Source of the DNA: Hoylesella loescheii DSM 19665 = JCM 12249 = ATCC 15930
GTDB lineage: Bacteria > Bacteroidota > Bacteroidia > Bacteroidales > Bacteroidaceae
NCBI RefSeq assembly: GCF_000378085.1
Contig: NZ_KB899213.1
Coordinates: 248,001 to 312,000 of the forward strand
DNA: 64,000 bases
Reading direction: 5' to 3'
In this document: positions 24,001 to 32,815 of the stretch, piece by piece
Layout of the letters: every line of letters starts with the position of its first letter
Position numbering within the stretch: the stretch's first letter is position 1
The notes under the pieces: model-generated
What the model saw: only the letters and a program-made list of their open reading frames with translations
The model's database searches: none
What the model was told of the DNA's origin: nothing
Program-made: the position numbers and the translations under genes

Positions 24001-25933
24001 GGGCGTTTTTCAGCGCGCTTTGTGGTGCCTCGGTAAAGGGATAAGCCACTTCGGGTTCGGCAATCTCTGCGGGTTTGTACAGGCCGTAGCCACCTTCTTC
24101 GCCAGGATAAACCTTCATGGGCTGCCCTTTGCCTTGTGTTGTGGGGGCACCGAAAGCCTTAGTCAGGGCGGTCGAACCCTCACGCAGCTCGCTCAGCGTT
24201 CCCTCGATGTCGGGTGCTTTTAGTTTTTGTAGGCGTGTATAGCTTTCAATAAGCTGTTCGTCGGGCAACCACAAGAGCATCGCTACGACACGTTGGCGAG
24301 TGGTAGAAACCTTCGACTTCAACTTGTTTTCTAGCGTCTTCACCTGCTCTTCGTTGTAAGTTTGCTTGGCGGCAACCTTTGCAAAGCGTTCGAACTTACC
24401 GCTTTCCATGCCCACGAGGTTGTTAACCACAAACTGGGCACGACATTCGGCACTGCCTTTCGAGAAGAAATCTTCGATGAAAGCATCTACCGGCACGCGC
24501 TTTTTCTTTTCTTCGCCCCAGATATAGTCGCGCATACAGTGCACGTAAGACGACGGTTGCTTCAACATGAGGAAACGGTCGATGCAGCTTTGGTCGCCTA
24601 GTCGGGCTGCCAAATACCACAAAACGTCGATGGTGGTAGATGTTCCGATGTTCATGGAAAACCATTCGAAGCCACCATAACGCAAAGTTTCGTTGGATTT
24701 CAGTTGTTTGTGCCATTGGTAAACGGTCTCGAACAGTTGCATGTGCAGCGTGTGTTCGTTGCCCGTATAGCGCCCCAACTCGCCCATATCTACCTTTTTA
24801 AATAGTTTCGTATCATTGAGTTCGCATGTTATAAGGCCAAGCACATACTTGTCGTCGAGATGTCGGCACAGCAGTTCGATATACTTTTCGCCCTCGAAAC
24901 TGTCGGCGCGGTGCAGGTAATATATGGCTGCCACGCGTACTTGTTGCGGGCATTGACTGTCGATGAGGTTAAGGGCGGCCGTTTCGCTTTGTGCGTAATC
25001 GTCGAGCCCAGCCGAGTAAAGGGCCACGTAAGTGAGTAAAGGGTTGTCGCCACGATAGGCCTCTTCGCGCATATCGGGGTTGCAAAGGAAGGTGCGGATG
25101 GCGTTAAAGATGGTCTTGATGTCCTTGTCGTCGATGTCTTCATATCCCACGCCAGCCCACGTTTGCACAGCTCGCCTCACCGAAGCGAAGCGTAACATGT
25201 TCTCTTCGTCTATGGTTTGCAGCAGTCGTTGGTAAAAGTTTAGGTTATATTCGTCGCCCGTTTCAACGATGCTTTGCCTTAAACCCTCTTGCAGTTGTGC
25301 AGCTTTTAGCGTTTGTAACAGCAGCGTGTGCAGCTCTTCGTTATCCGTTCGTTCGATGCTTCGTATCAAACCACCCGTCAAAACGCCCACGTTGTTTTCG
25401 CTGGTAAGCACCTCGCGTGCCGCTTCAATGGTGCGTTTGTCGTGTGCCAGCAGGTAGGCCGTTATCACATGTTCGTAACGCGGACGACCATAATCCCAGT
25501 CTTTCACCTGGTATTGGTCGCGGGTAAGAAGTGAGATGTCGCCACCCAGTCGTGCGAACATGAAGAAGGCGAAGTAAGCTTCCTTGATGTCTTCTAGTCG
25601 GTTTTCAAGTCCGTCTTTTCTTTGGCGTAAGCTAATGCGGTAGATGCCACGTGTAGGCGAGAAGTCGCCGAGAGCGTGTAGGTAGCTTGCCAACATCTCC
25701 GACAGTTCGGCGGGTAAGAGGTTGGGTAGCGCGCCACCAGCCTTTACCAGCGCATCGGCACTTTGTAGGGGCATCGTGGAAATGATTTCGCGATTGAAAG
25801 AATACTCGCAGATGTCGTCTTTGTCGTTAAGCAGTCGTTCAACAAATTGCTTTTCATACTTGTTGAGCTTACCCTTGTCGAGGGCTTTCAGATAGTCGTG
25901 GCATTGCGCCACCAGTTCTTTGAAGGTTTGCAT
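21002..25933 (-). CDS. Very large DUF4132-type protein (MolR/YehI-like)
   Basis: 1643 residues, cytoplasmic, with no signal or membrane segment. The N-terminal ~900 residues are helical, repeat-like and leucine-rich, as in HEAT-like scaffolds and the DUF5724 region. The DUF4132 core begins about residue 1185 (LKRYKRIQAFLKESKEFGAQRQ, then RTVEIALINLARSAGYDDVIQLVWRMEG). A C-terminal region contains DPVLYSEVMRDVDLAVSIAFVGGVDPETGQSTRELR, a segment typical of these proteins. The family's function is unknown; E. coli relatives YehI/MolR sit with MoxR ATPase and von Willebrand genes, none of which are near here. A 138-residue gene lies 122 bases upstream on the same strand. Confidence 0.72.
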   Translation of the reverse strand: MQTFKELVAQCHDYLKALDKGKLNKYEKQFVERLLNDKDDICEYSFNREIISTMPLQSADALVKAGGALPNLLPAELSEMLASYLHALGDFSPTRGIYRISLRQRKDGLENRLEDIKEAYFAFFMFARLGGDISLLTRDQYQVKDWDYGRPRYEHVITAYLLAHDKRTIEAAREVLTSENNVGVLTGGLIRSIERTDNEELHTLLLQTLKAAQLQEGLRQSIVETGDEYNLNFYQRLLQTIDEENMLRFASVRRAVQTWAGVGYEDIDDKDIKTIFNAIRTFLCNPDMREEAYRGDNPLLTYVALYSAGLDDYAQSETAALNLIDSQCPQQVRVAAIYYLHRADSFEGEKYIELLCRHLDDKYVLGLITCELNDTKLFKKVDMGELGRYTGNEHTLHMQLFETVYQWHKQLKSNETLRYGGFEWFSMNIGTSTTIDVLWYLAARLGDQSCIDRFLMLKQPSSYVHCMRDYIWGEEKKKRVPVDAFIEDFFSKGSAECRAQFVVNNLVGMESGKFERFAKVAAKQTYNEEQVKTLENKLKSKVSTTRQRVVAMLLWLPDEQLIESYTRLQKLKAPDIEGTLSELREGSTALTKAFGAPTTQGKGQPMKVYPGEEGGYGLYKPAEIAEPEVAYPFTEAPQSALKNALSKITGKNGAPDLSSVFAYTYEQLHGIYQKLEDIVNANADKQYKDRWNDDQLLGDTYLRRTNHDNNFNSLPFPELWRQFLQESGIKDEELYGIYLMLDWRGNNNDDKLFIDLPNYPLTKERPQLEMKYLSHFRQVIEAHYEEVKEQRPELFFEPAYQIAALFYFFFNEKKIVRKTTYSTYVYPIPTCKPLCEAVHTIARTWQTDEQFTRAAKLLLAISRKFYLEGGGTYRSNYQLPSLMAARMNLEGMLTDDQLMQMLMSEKGSMLENATFNLYYDGDYRRKPIWDIAPKKPRYDKAVYEHLRSVVNRIANHLLEIELTRRNAPTPATNLLAGSYRSNVVLWGTATLKKAMSALGKEHLVRDCSGKEKRAVLTACIVHCYPLDTDTPNMLKGIDPERLVELAFFAPQWMPLVRQHLDWKGFDEAYYYFVAHTKESDSEEKRAQIALYTDLAPEDLADGAFDARLFNEAFKKVGKKRFALFYDAAKYMGSSNYHGRARRFADVTQGLIKEKQLMEQIDKTRNKDALCALGLVPLPKKNIDTALLKRYKRIQAFLKESKEFGAQRQASEKRTVEIALINLARSAGYDDVIQLVWRMEGHLVADNKAMLDGMKAEGYLIRVEIAPDGTNKVVIEKDDKPLKTVPTKLKKNATYLQVTQTHKEWTLQHRRAREIFEDMMRQQTTIMPADAAVIESNPIVAPLFAKLLVQQHEHIGLYAEGKLQTLDGAQNIDPETPLTIAHPYHLHASGKWAVWQSRLFEMQLVQPFKQVFRELYVPIQEEADKDESRRYSGYQIQVRQTLATLRSRGWVADYEAGLRKVFHKQGVVVTLYARADWFSPSDAEAPAIEYVRFDRTRGIEPLHIADVDPVLYSEVMRDVDLAVSIAFVGGVDPETGQSTRELRAAIVRCTAEMLKLNNVRVDGNFAFIEGSLAAYTVHLGSANVRQQGGKEIPIVPVHGAQRGKLYLPFVDEDPKTVEIVSKVVLLAEDHKLKDPTILQWIERR

Positions 25934-26055
25934 ATTATATATAAGGTGTGGTTTAGGCGTTTGTTAAATTGCCGTCATGTGTGGCCGATGGCCTTTTTAG
26001 TTTCTTCCGTAGGCGTTTGTTTTGGGCGTTTGTATGCTGGTGCACAAAAAATCTT

Positions 26056-26472
26056 CTAGAAAATCATTCGCCAGCAGAGGCCCGTAAGCATGGTGAAGCG
26101 AATGAAAACCAGCTCGCTGTCTTCGGGCAAGGCCAATGGTGCCTGCCATTGGGTAAGTTCTTCACCGTCGGCAAACACGCGAAACAAGCCATCATCGAAT
26201 GCTTGTCGCATACGTTCGAGCGATTTTTCGGGTGTGTCGTTGTTGGTGGCGTAGCTCTCGGCAAATCGTACACGCCCCTCTTCGGCCTGCGCATCGATGT
26301 CGCTTTGCGATAGGGGGAGGTTTGTACGTTCGGCTTGTGCATCGGCCAAGCCCATCAATGTAAGTTCTTCTAGCAGTTGTTGCAGCGTCTGGGGTGACTT
26401 CGTCAACTCTATTGGGCGTTTTCCCAGCTCCTTTCTTCTGCCTGCGTTTTTGGCAATTACGGTTATTCGCAT
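26056..26472 (-). CDS. Small conserved-looking partner of the DUF4132 protein, unknown
   Basis: 138 residues, cytoplasmic, not recognised. It begins with a beta strand (MRITVIAKNAGRR), has an acidic helical middle, and closes with VFADGEELTQWQAPLALPEDSELVFIRFTMLTG, a strand-loop-strand pattern reminiscent of ubiquitin-like beta-grasp folds (weak inference). Its codon usage is like that of the neighbouring genes and it is the only gene between the repeat tract and the DUF4132 gene, so the two probably form an operon. Confidence 0.7.
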   Translation of the reverse strand: MRITVIAKNAGRRKELGKRPIELTKSPQTLQQLLEELTLMGLADAQAERTNLPLSQSDIDAQAEEGRVRFAESYATNNDTPEKSLERMRQAFDDGLFRVFADGEELTQWQAPLALPEDSELVFIRFTMLTGLCWRMIF

Positions 26473-26489
26473 TGTTATGGTGTTTGTAA

Positions 26490-26770
26490 AAGGTGAAAGA
26501 GTGAAAAGGTAGAAGGGTGAAAAAGTGAAAAGGGTGAAAGGGGAAAAGTGAAAAGGTGAAAGGTTGAAAAGGTGAAAAGATGGCTAACGCCCTGTAAAGG
26601 TGAAAGGGTGGAAAAGTGAAAAGATGGCTAAAGTCGTCAGGACATGCGCCTAAGCTACTTATTCCTTACTCCCTTACTCCTTACTTCTTACTCTCCTTAT
26701 TACCTACTTTTTATTCTTTCCTTACTTTTTATCTCCTTACTTCTTTACTTCTTAAATCCTCAAACTATTT
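26490..26770. repeat. Low-complexity tract upstream of the DUF4132 operon
   Basis: GGGTGAAAAAG units (26490-26640) interrupted twice by the linker GATGGCTAACGCC/GATGGCTAAAGTCG, then TTACTCC/CTTACTT units (26655-26760). Confidence 0.82.
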
Positions 26771-26805
26771 TTGTTTTCCTTATTTCTCTCAAACTGAATT
26801 CACAA

Positions 26806-26875
26806 GACATATTACTCTCCTCTCCCCTTGGATGGGGGTTGGGGATGAGGCCGAGAGGAGTAGAGGATGAGGCTC
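26806..26875. repeat. CTCTCC element copy
   Basis: ACAAGACATATTACTCTCC followed by TCCCCTTGGATGGGGGTTGGGG and ATGAGGCC. It matches 17760-17830 and 42335-42400. Confidence 0.65.
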
Positions 26876-27227
26876 TTCTCTCGCTTTTGTAGCACAAAGA
26901 TACATTTTTATTTTACAATTTTATGGTTGTTAGCAATATTTAAGACAACCTGAATAATCCCTCTTTTCCTTATTTCGGTATTGTTATTAGTTTTGTTGTC
27001 ATGTAAGTAGGGGGCGTTTAGGGTGTCGTCGCAGTGCTTTTCGTGCGGTTATGTCAAGTTTTTGCATGGGTTTTTATGGCTTTGAAGTGGGGTGTGACAA
27101 TAACAAACGATGCATTGGCTATATTTTCTCCAAGCCCTATCACGCTGCATGTCGCGCCACGATATAACCAATGCGAAGTGACAGATAAGTTTTTCAACAA
27201 AGCCTTTATAACTCCCGCCGTGTTATA

Positions 27228-27337
27228 TGTAAGCTGTAACCATGTTCCATATCATCTGTAACATCGTTCCATCTTATCTGTAACCTTGTTCCATGCTATA
27301 TGTAACAGCAGTCCCAAATGCATGTAACACCCCACGA
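27228..27337 (+). repeat. 22-bp tandem array, TGGAACA family, locus 3 (TGTAAC variant)
   Basis: Units start at 27228, 27250, 27272, 27294 and 27316, all 22 bases, with cores CTGTAAC...GTTCCA. A hairpin CGTTTT-catgt-AAAACG (27377-27393) follows. The remainder of 26876-27545 shows no gene. Confidence 0.9.
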
Positions 27338-27545
27338 GTTTTGTTTATTGATTATCAAGGCTTTGTGTTCGCGTTTCGTTTTCATGTAAAACGACCTCCA
27401 TAACATACTTACGGCTGTTTAGGATAGTATGCTAAAAAGATTCTGTACTTCTGTCGAAGCGAGAAGAAGAGAAAAGGAACAGCGCCTTATAAAAAGGCAT
27501 TTGGCTTAGCTCCTTCACTCTTTCATCTCCTAATTTCTCAATTCG

Positions 27546-30500
27546 TCACGGCGTCTCGGGCGTCAACTCCACATCAAACAATCCGTTTTCTTGCACCACG
27601 AGCATTTCGGTGCGGTAGCCAGCGAGGGCGAAACGGAGGGTGGAGCCAATGCGAACGGAGAGTGAGTACTCGCCGCGGGCGTTGGTTTGAATCGTTTTTC
27701 CATCGGCCATTACCTTTACGCCTGCCAACGGAAAAGCCTGAACGTTGCGCACAATGCCTGCGATACGAATGGTTTTATTTGTGGCGGGCGTGGTTTGCGA
27801 TGTGCGTTGGGCGTTTGTTTTAAGCCTCGTGGGCGCGTTGTTGCCAGACTTCTGTTGGGCGATGGACACCACGGTGAGCGTGTCGCGAAGGCGAATGTCG
27901 GTTGATGAGGCACCAATGAGCAACTCGAATTTGCCTGGTTCTACCACACGACGCATGTCCCTATCGTGCAAATACAATTCGGCGATGGGCAGACGAAGGA
28001 TGAAACGTTGTTCTTTAGCGGGATCGATGGCGGCCTTGTGGAAAGCATAAAGTTGCTTTACGGGTGTGGCAACCGAACTCTTAAGGTCGCGAACGTAGAG
28101 CTGTGCCACCTCCATAGCAGCGCGCTTACCAGTGTTGCGCACCACGAAACGCACCTCCACGGTGTCGGTTTCCACGGCCGTGCGACTGGAAAGTTGCAAC
28201 GTGCGATAGTCGAAAGAGGTGTAGCTAAGGCCATGACCGAAGGTGTAGGCGGGGTAAGGGTCGGAAAAAACGTAGTCGCGACCAGGCTTTTCGGGCGTGC
28301 CTTTCTTGTTGTAATAGCCCTTATCGGTAGGTAGCGCGTTGTAATATACGGGCAGTTGCCCCACGCTTTTTGGGAACGACACGGGCAAACGACCTGATGG
28401 CGAGAACTCGCCGAAAAGCATTCTGGCCAACGAAAGGCCTGCTTGTTCGCCGCCATACCATTGCACCACCAATGCGCCAACGCGATGTCGGAAACTCTCC
28501 GTTATCAAAGGCCGACCCGTTACCAATACAACCACCAGCGGTTTGCCCAAAGCCACGAGGCTATCAACAAGTTGTTGTTGCGCACCGGGCAGGGTTAGCT
28601 CGGACAAGTCGTAGCCTTCGCCACTGGTAGATGGTTGCGAGGCACGCGCCAACAGCATGCTTTGCGTGCCCACAACCACGATGGCGAGGTCGGCTTTGGC
28701 TGCCAAACGAAGGGCGTGAGGGATGGAATCGGCATTGGGCGAGTAGTAGTCGCAACCGCGAACATAGTCTACTTGCACGCCTTTGCCCTGCAAATACTGA
28801 CGAATACCTGCCAAAGGCGTGATGCCGTGACGATTGTCGGCCGTCCAAGAGTAGTCGCCAAACTGCACTTGATTGGCGTTCGGACCCACCACGGCGATAC
28901 GTTTCAGCGACTGGGCGTTAAGTGGCAGCAGGGCATTGGGGTTTTCGAGCAACACCAAACTCTCGTCGGCCAATTGCCTAGCGGTGGTCACGGCAGCTGC
29001 GGTGTGTATGCTCTTGCGCCAGTTAAGGGTGTCGGGGCGAGCGTCTTCAAATAGTCCTGCGGCTAGCTTTGTGCGCAAAACGTTAGCCGCAGCACTATCT
29101 ATCAGTGCGGCGTTGAGTTCCCCTTCGGCCACCAACTGTTTGACCGTGCGATAGTAATCACTACCAGCTTCGAGGTCTATGCCTGCCTCGATGGCCTGCT
29201 TAGCGGCTTCGCGTTCGGTTTCGGCCGTGTGATGGAAGTAGCGCAGCATAGGAATGGAACCCCAATCGCTGTACACATAACCGCGAAAATGCAGGCTATC
29301 GCGCAGCAACTGGCGCATGAAGAAGGGCGAGGAGGTGATAGCCTCGTTGTCGTAAGCGCTGTAACAGTTCATCACCGAGCCAGGACGGGTGCGCGAGATG
29401 ACGTGTGCGAAGGGACGAACGAAGACATCGAACAACTCGCGACGTCCGCCTTTCACCGACGCGAGGTTTAGTCCGCCTTGCGGTGTGCCATGTGCCACGA
29501 AGTGTTTCAGCGTAGGAATGCATCCCTCTTGCTGAATGCCCGTGGCGTAGGCCAAGCCCATTTGCGCCACAAGTACGCGGTCTTCGCCGAAGGTTTCTTC
29601 AACACGACCCCACCGAAGTTCGCGTGCGAGATCGAGGTCGGGTGCTAAAACCTGCCTTGCACCTATGGCGCGCATCTCTCTGCCCACATGTTGGGCCATG
29701 CGTTGGATAAGTGCAGGGTTGAAGGTAGCCCCTTGCGCGATGGCTTGGGGGAAGATAGTGCAGCCGTCTTGCACAGCTCCGTGTATGCCTTCGAGCACGG
29801 GAATGAGCGGAATACCTAATCGGGTGCTGTCCATGACATGGCGTTGGATGGTGGAAACGGCCGCTAGATATTGCGCCGACGAGTATGGGAAGGCCTCGAA
29901 ACAGCCGAAACTAAGTCCGCCGGTGTAGTTGGAGCGCAGCTTTTGCAGGTTAACCGCACCGTTGTCGTTATAGTGCTTGGCGTGTATATGCCGTGTTTGG
30001 GCCAGCTTCTCATCAAGTGTCATTCGCGAAAGCAGGTCGTTTAGTCGCGTCTCGACGTCTAGGCTTGCGTTAAGATATGGCGGAACGATGGTTTGCAACA
30101 CGCGTTTGGCCATCTGTACGGCATCACCTTGGGGCTTGGTGTTGATGGGTTGGGGCGTGTTGGCCCAACGTTTCTCCATCTCGAAAAAGTCGATGGCGGG
30201 TGGATTGCCCGTGTTGATGGAGGCTTGCAGCGTTCGGAAGAAGGCTTGCCAACGCGGAAGATAATAGGTGGAGAGCATGCCCGCCCACTCTTTGTTGGCA
30301 TAATCGTGCACCTTTGTTGTGGGTTCGTCGGGCCCCCAGTAGCTAATCAGGGTTTGTGCGTTATGCAGGCACAATTGCCTATCGGCCTCGTTGGGGGCAT
30401 ATTGCGTGGCTTGTTGCAGCCAGTTGCCTAGCAAGAAGTGGCGATTGGTTAGCAACAGACTGTCTTGAAGCACGATGAGGCGTTCGAAACGCTGTGTGGC

Positions 30501-32246
30501 CTGTTGCAGTTGTTCGGCGTTTTTGGCCTCGTAGGCCTTCACCACGTCGGCGTATGCTGTGCGGGCGTAATTGGCTAACGACTGTCGGGCCAAGTCTACA
30601 AGGTCGTATTGGTATGTTTCGCTATCTCGTAGCTTTGGGGCAGCCTTTAAGAAGAGTCCCAGAGCACGGTAGAGGTCGGCCGGTTGATATTGCATTTGCT
30701 TGGGTCCCCATGTAGATACGCTGGTGACGCGTAGCGATGGGCGTGCGCAGAACACCGACTCGAACGTGCCTTCACCTTTAATGGCAAACTCGCCATACAC
30801 AGATTTGAGCATGATACGCCATGCCGCGAGTAGGTCGGGATGAACTTCTCCGTAGCGATAGCTAAGGTATTGCACCAGCATACTGTCTACATCGGGTGTC
30901 GTAGTATGCCAAGCGGTTTTTAAAGCCAAGTCGTACACCACGGGATTTGTACCTATTCCCTCGGGCAAAATACCTATTCCTTGCATCACACTGTCAACTG
31001 TGAGGGCCAAGGCACGATGTGGTTCGGTTACGACAACGGGCAATTGTCCGCCCATATCTGTCTTTCCGCCGAAGTGATTGACGCTTCCCCAAAGCCAAGG
31101 CGTGCCTCCAAACTCATCGGAACTTTCCCACGAGGCGGCAATTTCACCGCTGAGGTTAACCAAGAGGGTGTGTCGCTTGTCGAGGGCGCGTAGCAATTGG
31201 GGCGAGGGATTTTTGTTCCAGCCCTGTAACACCCATTTGGCACGAGGAAAGAAACGTAGCATCTGGCGTTGAACTTGTGCGGCAACGCTGCCCACATCTA
31301 CGCCAGTGGTTATGCCCCCTTCGTGAAAAAGGTCGCCACCAAGAAACTCGAAGTCGGTCCCGAAAAGCTTCGTTAGACTTTGATAATAGGCCTCGGCCAC
31401 CTTTTCGAACACACCATCGTTGTTGGGCAACAGAACGGCGGGCCGCTGAAAGCTACCCCATTTGCCTTGCTCGATGATGCGCGCTTGTGGGAAACGCTCT
31501 TTAAAGAAGGTGGGGACGATGCCTGGAAAACCCTGCACCACGGGTTGTATGCCCAGTTGGCGCATACGTTGCAGCATTTGTCGTTGCTGTTGTAGTCGCA
31601 GGGTAATAAGGCTTTCGCTCATTGGTCCACCCCATCCTTCGAGGTTTCCCATTAGCCACCACGCCGTGTAGGCTGGTCCGGGGATGAAGCATTGAACGTC
31701 TTTCTGCCCGAACCCCAGTGTCTTAAGCGTCTCGGCCCATACGGCTTCCATGCCCAAAGGGGCTAACATGAGGTTCACGCCGTTAAGTGCCATCCAATCC
31801 AATTCCCACTCGAAGTCGGACCAACGATAGAAGGCGTAGCTGTAATTATAGGTGCAGTAGTTAAGGGCGTATCGGTATTTAAAAGGTGTGGTGCGCCTAA
31901 CGGTGCCTTGAATGGGCACTAGGCGAAAGTGGGTGGGTAGGTTGTTGCCACATCGGGAGATGCTGATGTGGCAGTAGTGGTTGAGGTAATGGTTGAGGCC
32001 CACAGCTGCAGCCGAGGGCGAAGTGGCCTTTATCACGAGGCGTTTGCCCTGCGTTTGCAGTTCGAACGTTTCTTCGTTAGTGCCAACGAGGGGCTGAAAC
32101 GCCACCTTGCCAACCATAAACGGAAAGCGGCGAGCCACCAGTTGGTGCACGCCGTCGTACGTGGCTGCCTCTATATGTATGCTGAATGAGTAGGCAACCA
32201 GTATAAGAAGGAGGGAGGTGAGAAGTTTATGAGGTTGTACGTTCAT
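27546..32246 (-). CDS. GH89-GH3 bifunctional glycoside hydrolase with C-terminal carboxypeptidase-regulatory-like domain
   Basis: 1566 residues with an N-terminal signal (about 1-27), so exported. Residues ~30-700 are a complete GH89 alpha-N-acetylglucosaminidase: RYALNYCTYNYSYAFYRWSDFEWELDWMALNGVN (125-158), FLGGDLFHEGG (E309) and LPEGIGTNPVVYDL (E429), the two glutamates aligning by eye with the catalytic pair of human NAGLU. Residues ~725-1460 are GH3: RMTLDEKLAQ, FGEDRVLVAQMG, LKHFVAHG, nucleophile D994 in VYSDWGS, the second alpha/beta domain, and an FnIII-like end. Residues ~1492-1562 are a CarboxypepD_reg-like fold (RIAGIVRNVQAFPLAGVKV). Each half is near its family's usual full length. 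It is the enzyme arm of the SusCD locus. Confidence 0.92.
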   Translation of the reverse strand: MNVQPHKLLTSLLLILVAYSFSIHIEAATYDGVHQLVARRFPFMVGKVAFQPLVGTNEETFELQTQGKRLVIKATSPSAAAVGLNHYLNHYCHISISRCGNNLPTHFRLVPIQGTVRRTTPFKYRYALNYCTYNYSYAFYRWSDFEWELDWMALNGVNLMLAPLGMEAVWAETLKTLGFGQKDVQCFIPGPAYTAWWLMGNLEGWGGPMSESLITLRLQQQRQMLQRMRQLGIQPVVQGFPGIVPTFFKERFPQARIIEQGKWGSFQRPAVLLPNNDGVFEKVAEAYYQSLTKLFGTDFEFLGGDLFHEGGITTGVDVGSVAAQVQRQMLRFFPRAKWVLQGWNKNPSPQLLRALDKRHTLLVNLSGEIAASWESSDEFGGTPWLWGSVNHFGGKTDMGGQLPVVVTEPHRALALTVDSVMQGIGILPEGIGTNPVVYDLALKTAWHTTTPDVDSMLVQYLSYRYGEVHPDLLAAWRIMLKSVYGEFAIKGEGTFESVFCARPSLRVTSVSTWGPKQMQYQPADLYRALGLFLKAAPKLRDSETYQYDLVDLARQSLANYARTAYADVVKAYEAKNAEQLQQATQRFERLIVLQDSLLLTNRHFLLGNWLQQATQYAPNEADRQLCLHNAQTLISYWGPDEPTTKVHDYANKEWAGMLSTYYLPRWQAFFRTLQASINTGNPPAIDFFEMEKRWANTPQPINTKPQGDAVQMAKRVLQTIVPPYLNASLDVETRLNDLLSRMTLDEKLAQTRHIHAKHYNDNGAVNLQKLRSNYTGGLSFGCFEAFPYSSAQYLAAVSTIQRHVMDSTRLGIPLIPVLEGIHGAVQDGCTIFPQAIAQGATFNPALIQRMAQHVGREMRAIGARQVLAPDLDLARELRWGRVEETFGEDRVLVAQMGLAYATGIQQEGCIPTLKHFVAHGTPQGGLNLASVKGGRRELFDVFVRPFAHVISRTRPGSVMNCYSAYDNEAITSSPFFMRQLLRDSLHFRGYVYSDWGSIPMLRYFHHTAETEREAAKQAIEAGIDLEAGSDYYRTVKQLVAEGELNAALIDSAAANVLRTKLAAGLFEDARPDTLNWRKSIHTAAAVTTARQLADESLVLLENPNALLPLNAQSLKRIAVVGPNANQVQFGDYSWTADNRHGITPLAGIRQYLQGKGVQVDYVRGCDYYSPNADSIPHALRLAAKADLAIVVVGTQSMLLARASQPSTSGEGYDLSELTLPGAQQQLVDSLVALGKPLVVVLVTGRPLITESFRHRVGALVVQWYGGEQAGLSLARMLFGEFSPSGRLPVSFPKSVGQLPVYYNALPTDKGYYNKKGTPEKPGRDYVFSDPYPAYTFGHGLSYTSFDYRTLQLSSRTAVETDTVEVRFVVRNTGKRAAMEVAQLYVRDLKSSVATPVKQLYAFHKAAIDPAKEQRFILRLPIAELYLHDRDMRRVVEPGKFELLIGASSTDIRLRDTLTVVSIAQQKSGNNAPTRLKTNAQRTSQTTPATNKTIRIAGIVRNVQAFPLAGVKVMADGKTIQTNARGEYSLSVRIGSTLRFALAGYRTEMLVVQENGLFDVELTPETP

Positions 32247-32402
32247 GAGTTGGGCTTTGGGGTTGCAGGTTTTTGAGGCAGGTTCTAAAAATTACCTTTG
32301 CTGTATTTCTAGCTTTTAGCTGAGCAGGTCTTGTTTACGGCTTGAAGGAGCATAGTGAACTATGCGACTGAAAGCGTAAGCGAAAGATGCCAAATAAAAG
32401 CA

Positions 32403-32787
32403 GAAAGACAGCGAAGAGCAATACATAGAACAACAATTGAACATTTGCGGGGAATTTTTAGAACATGCCTTGCGGTTGTAAGTCTTTGAGTTTTTGAACT
32501 TATAAGTTATTGAGTTGGGGTAGCGGTCGAAAGGGATTGGTTCTGATTTTGTCTGCCAATAATTTCCTTTTTCCCTTAGATGATACCGTACAAGGGCTTT
32601 TGTACTGCGACTACAAGCCTTTTGTAGTGTGGCTACAAACCATCTGTAGTGTGACTACAAACCTTTTGTAGTGGGGCTACAAGCCTTTTGTAGTGTGACT
32701 ACAAGCAACTGGTAGCCGAAAAGACAGTGAAGAGCAATACAAGGAACAACAATTGAACCTTTGCGGAGAACTTTTAGAACATGCCTT
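32403..32787. repeat. 69/70-bp direct repeat flanking a 22-bp array
   Basis: 32403-32471 and 32718-32787 are near-identical in the same orientation (both run from GAAGAGCAATACA through GAACAACAATTGAAC to TTAGAACATGCCTT). Between them lie an AT-rich spacer and the CTACAA array. The whole 32247-32815 gap has no gene. A promoter for the GH89-GH3 gene is not evident. Confidence 0.85.
32589..32720. repeat. 22-bp tandem palindromic array, CTACAA family, locus 1
   Basis: Six 22-base units start at 32589, 32611, 32633, 32655, 32677 and 32699. Consensus is CTACAA-N5-TTGTAG followed by TGTGR: a 17-bp palindrome plus 5-bp linker. Confidence 0.95.
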
Positions 32788-32815
32788 AATGGCTGATAAG
32801 CGTGCCCCTCACAAA

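Noticed and set aside
32589..32720. 22-bp tandem arrays as CRISPR
   Set aside because: Units are contiguous with 5-base linkers, far too short to be spacers, are degenerate, and no cas gene is present.
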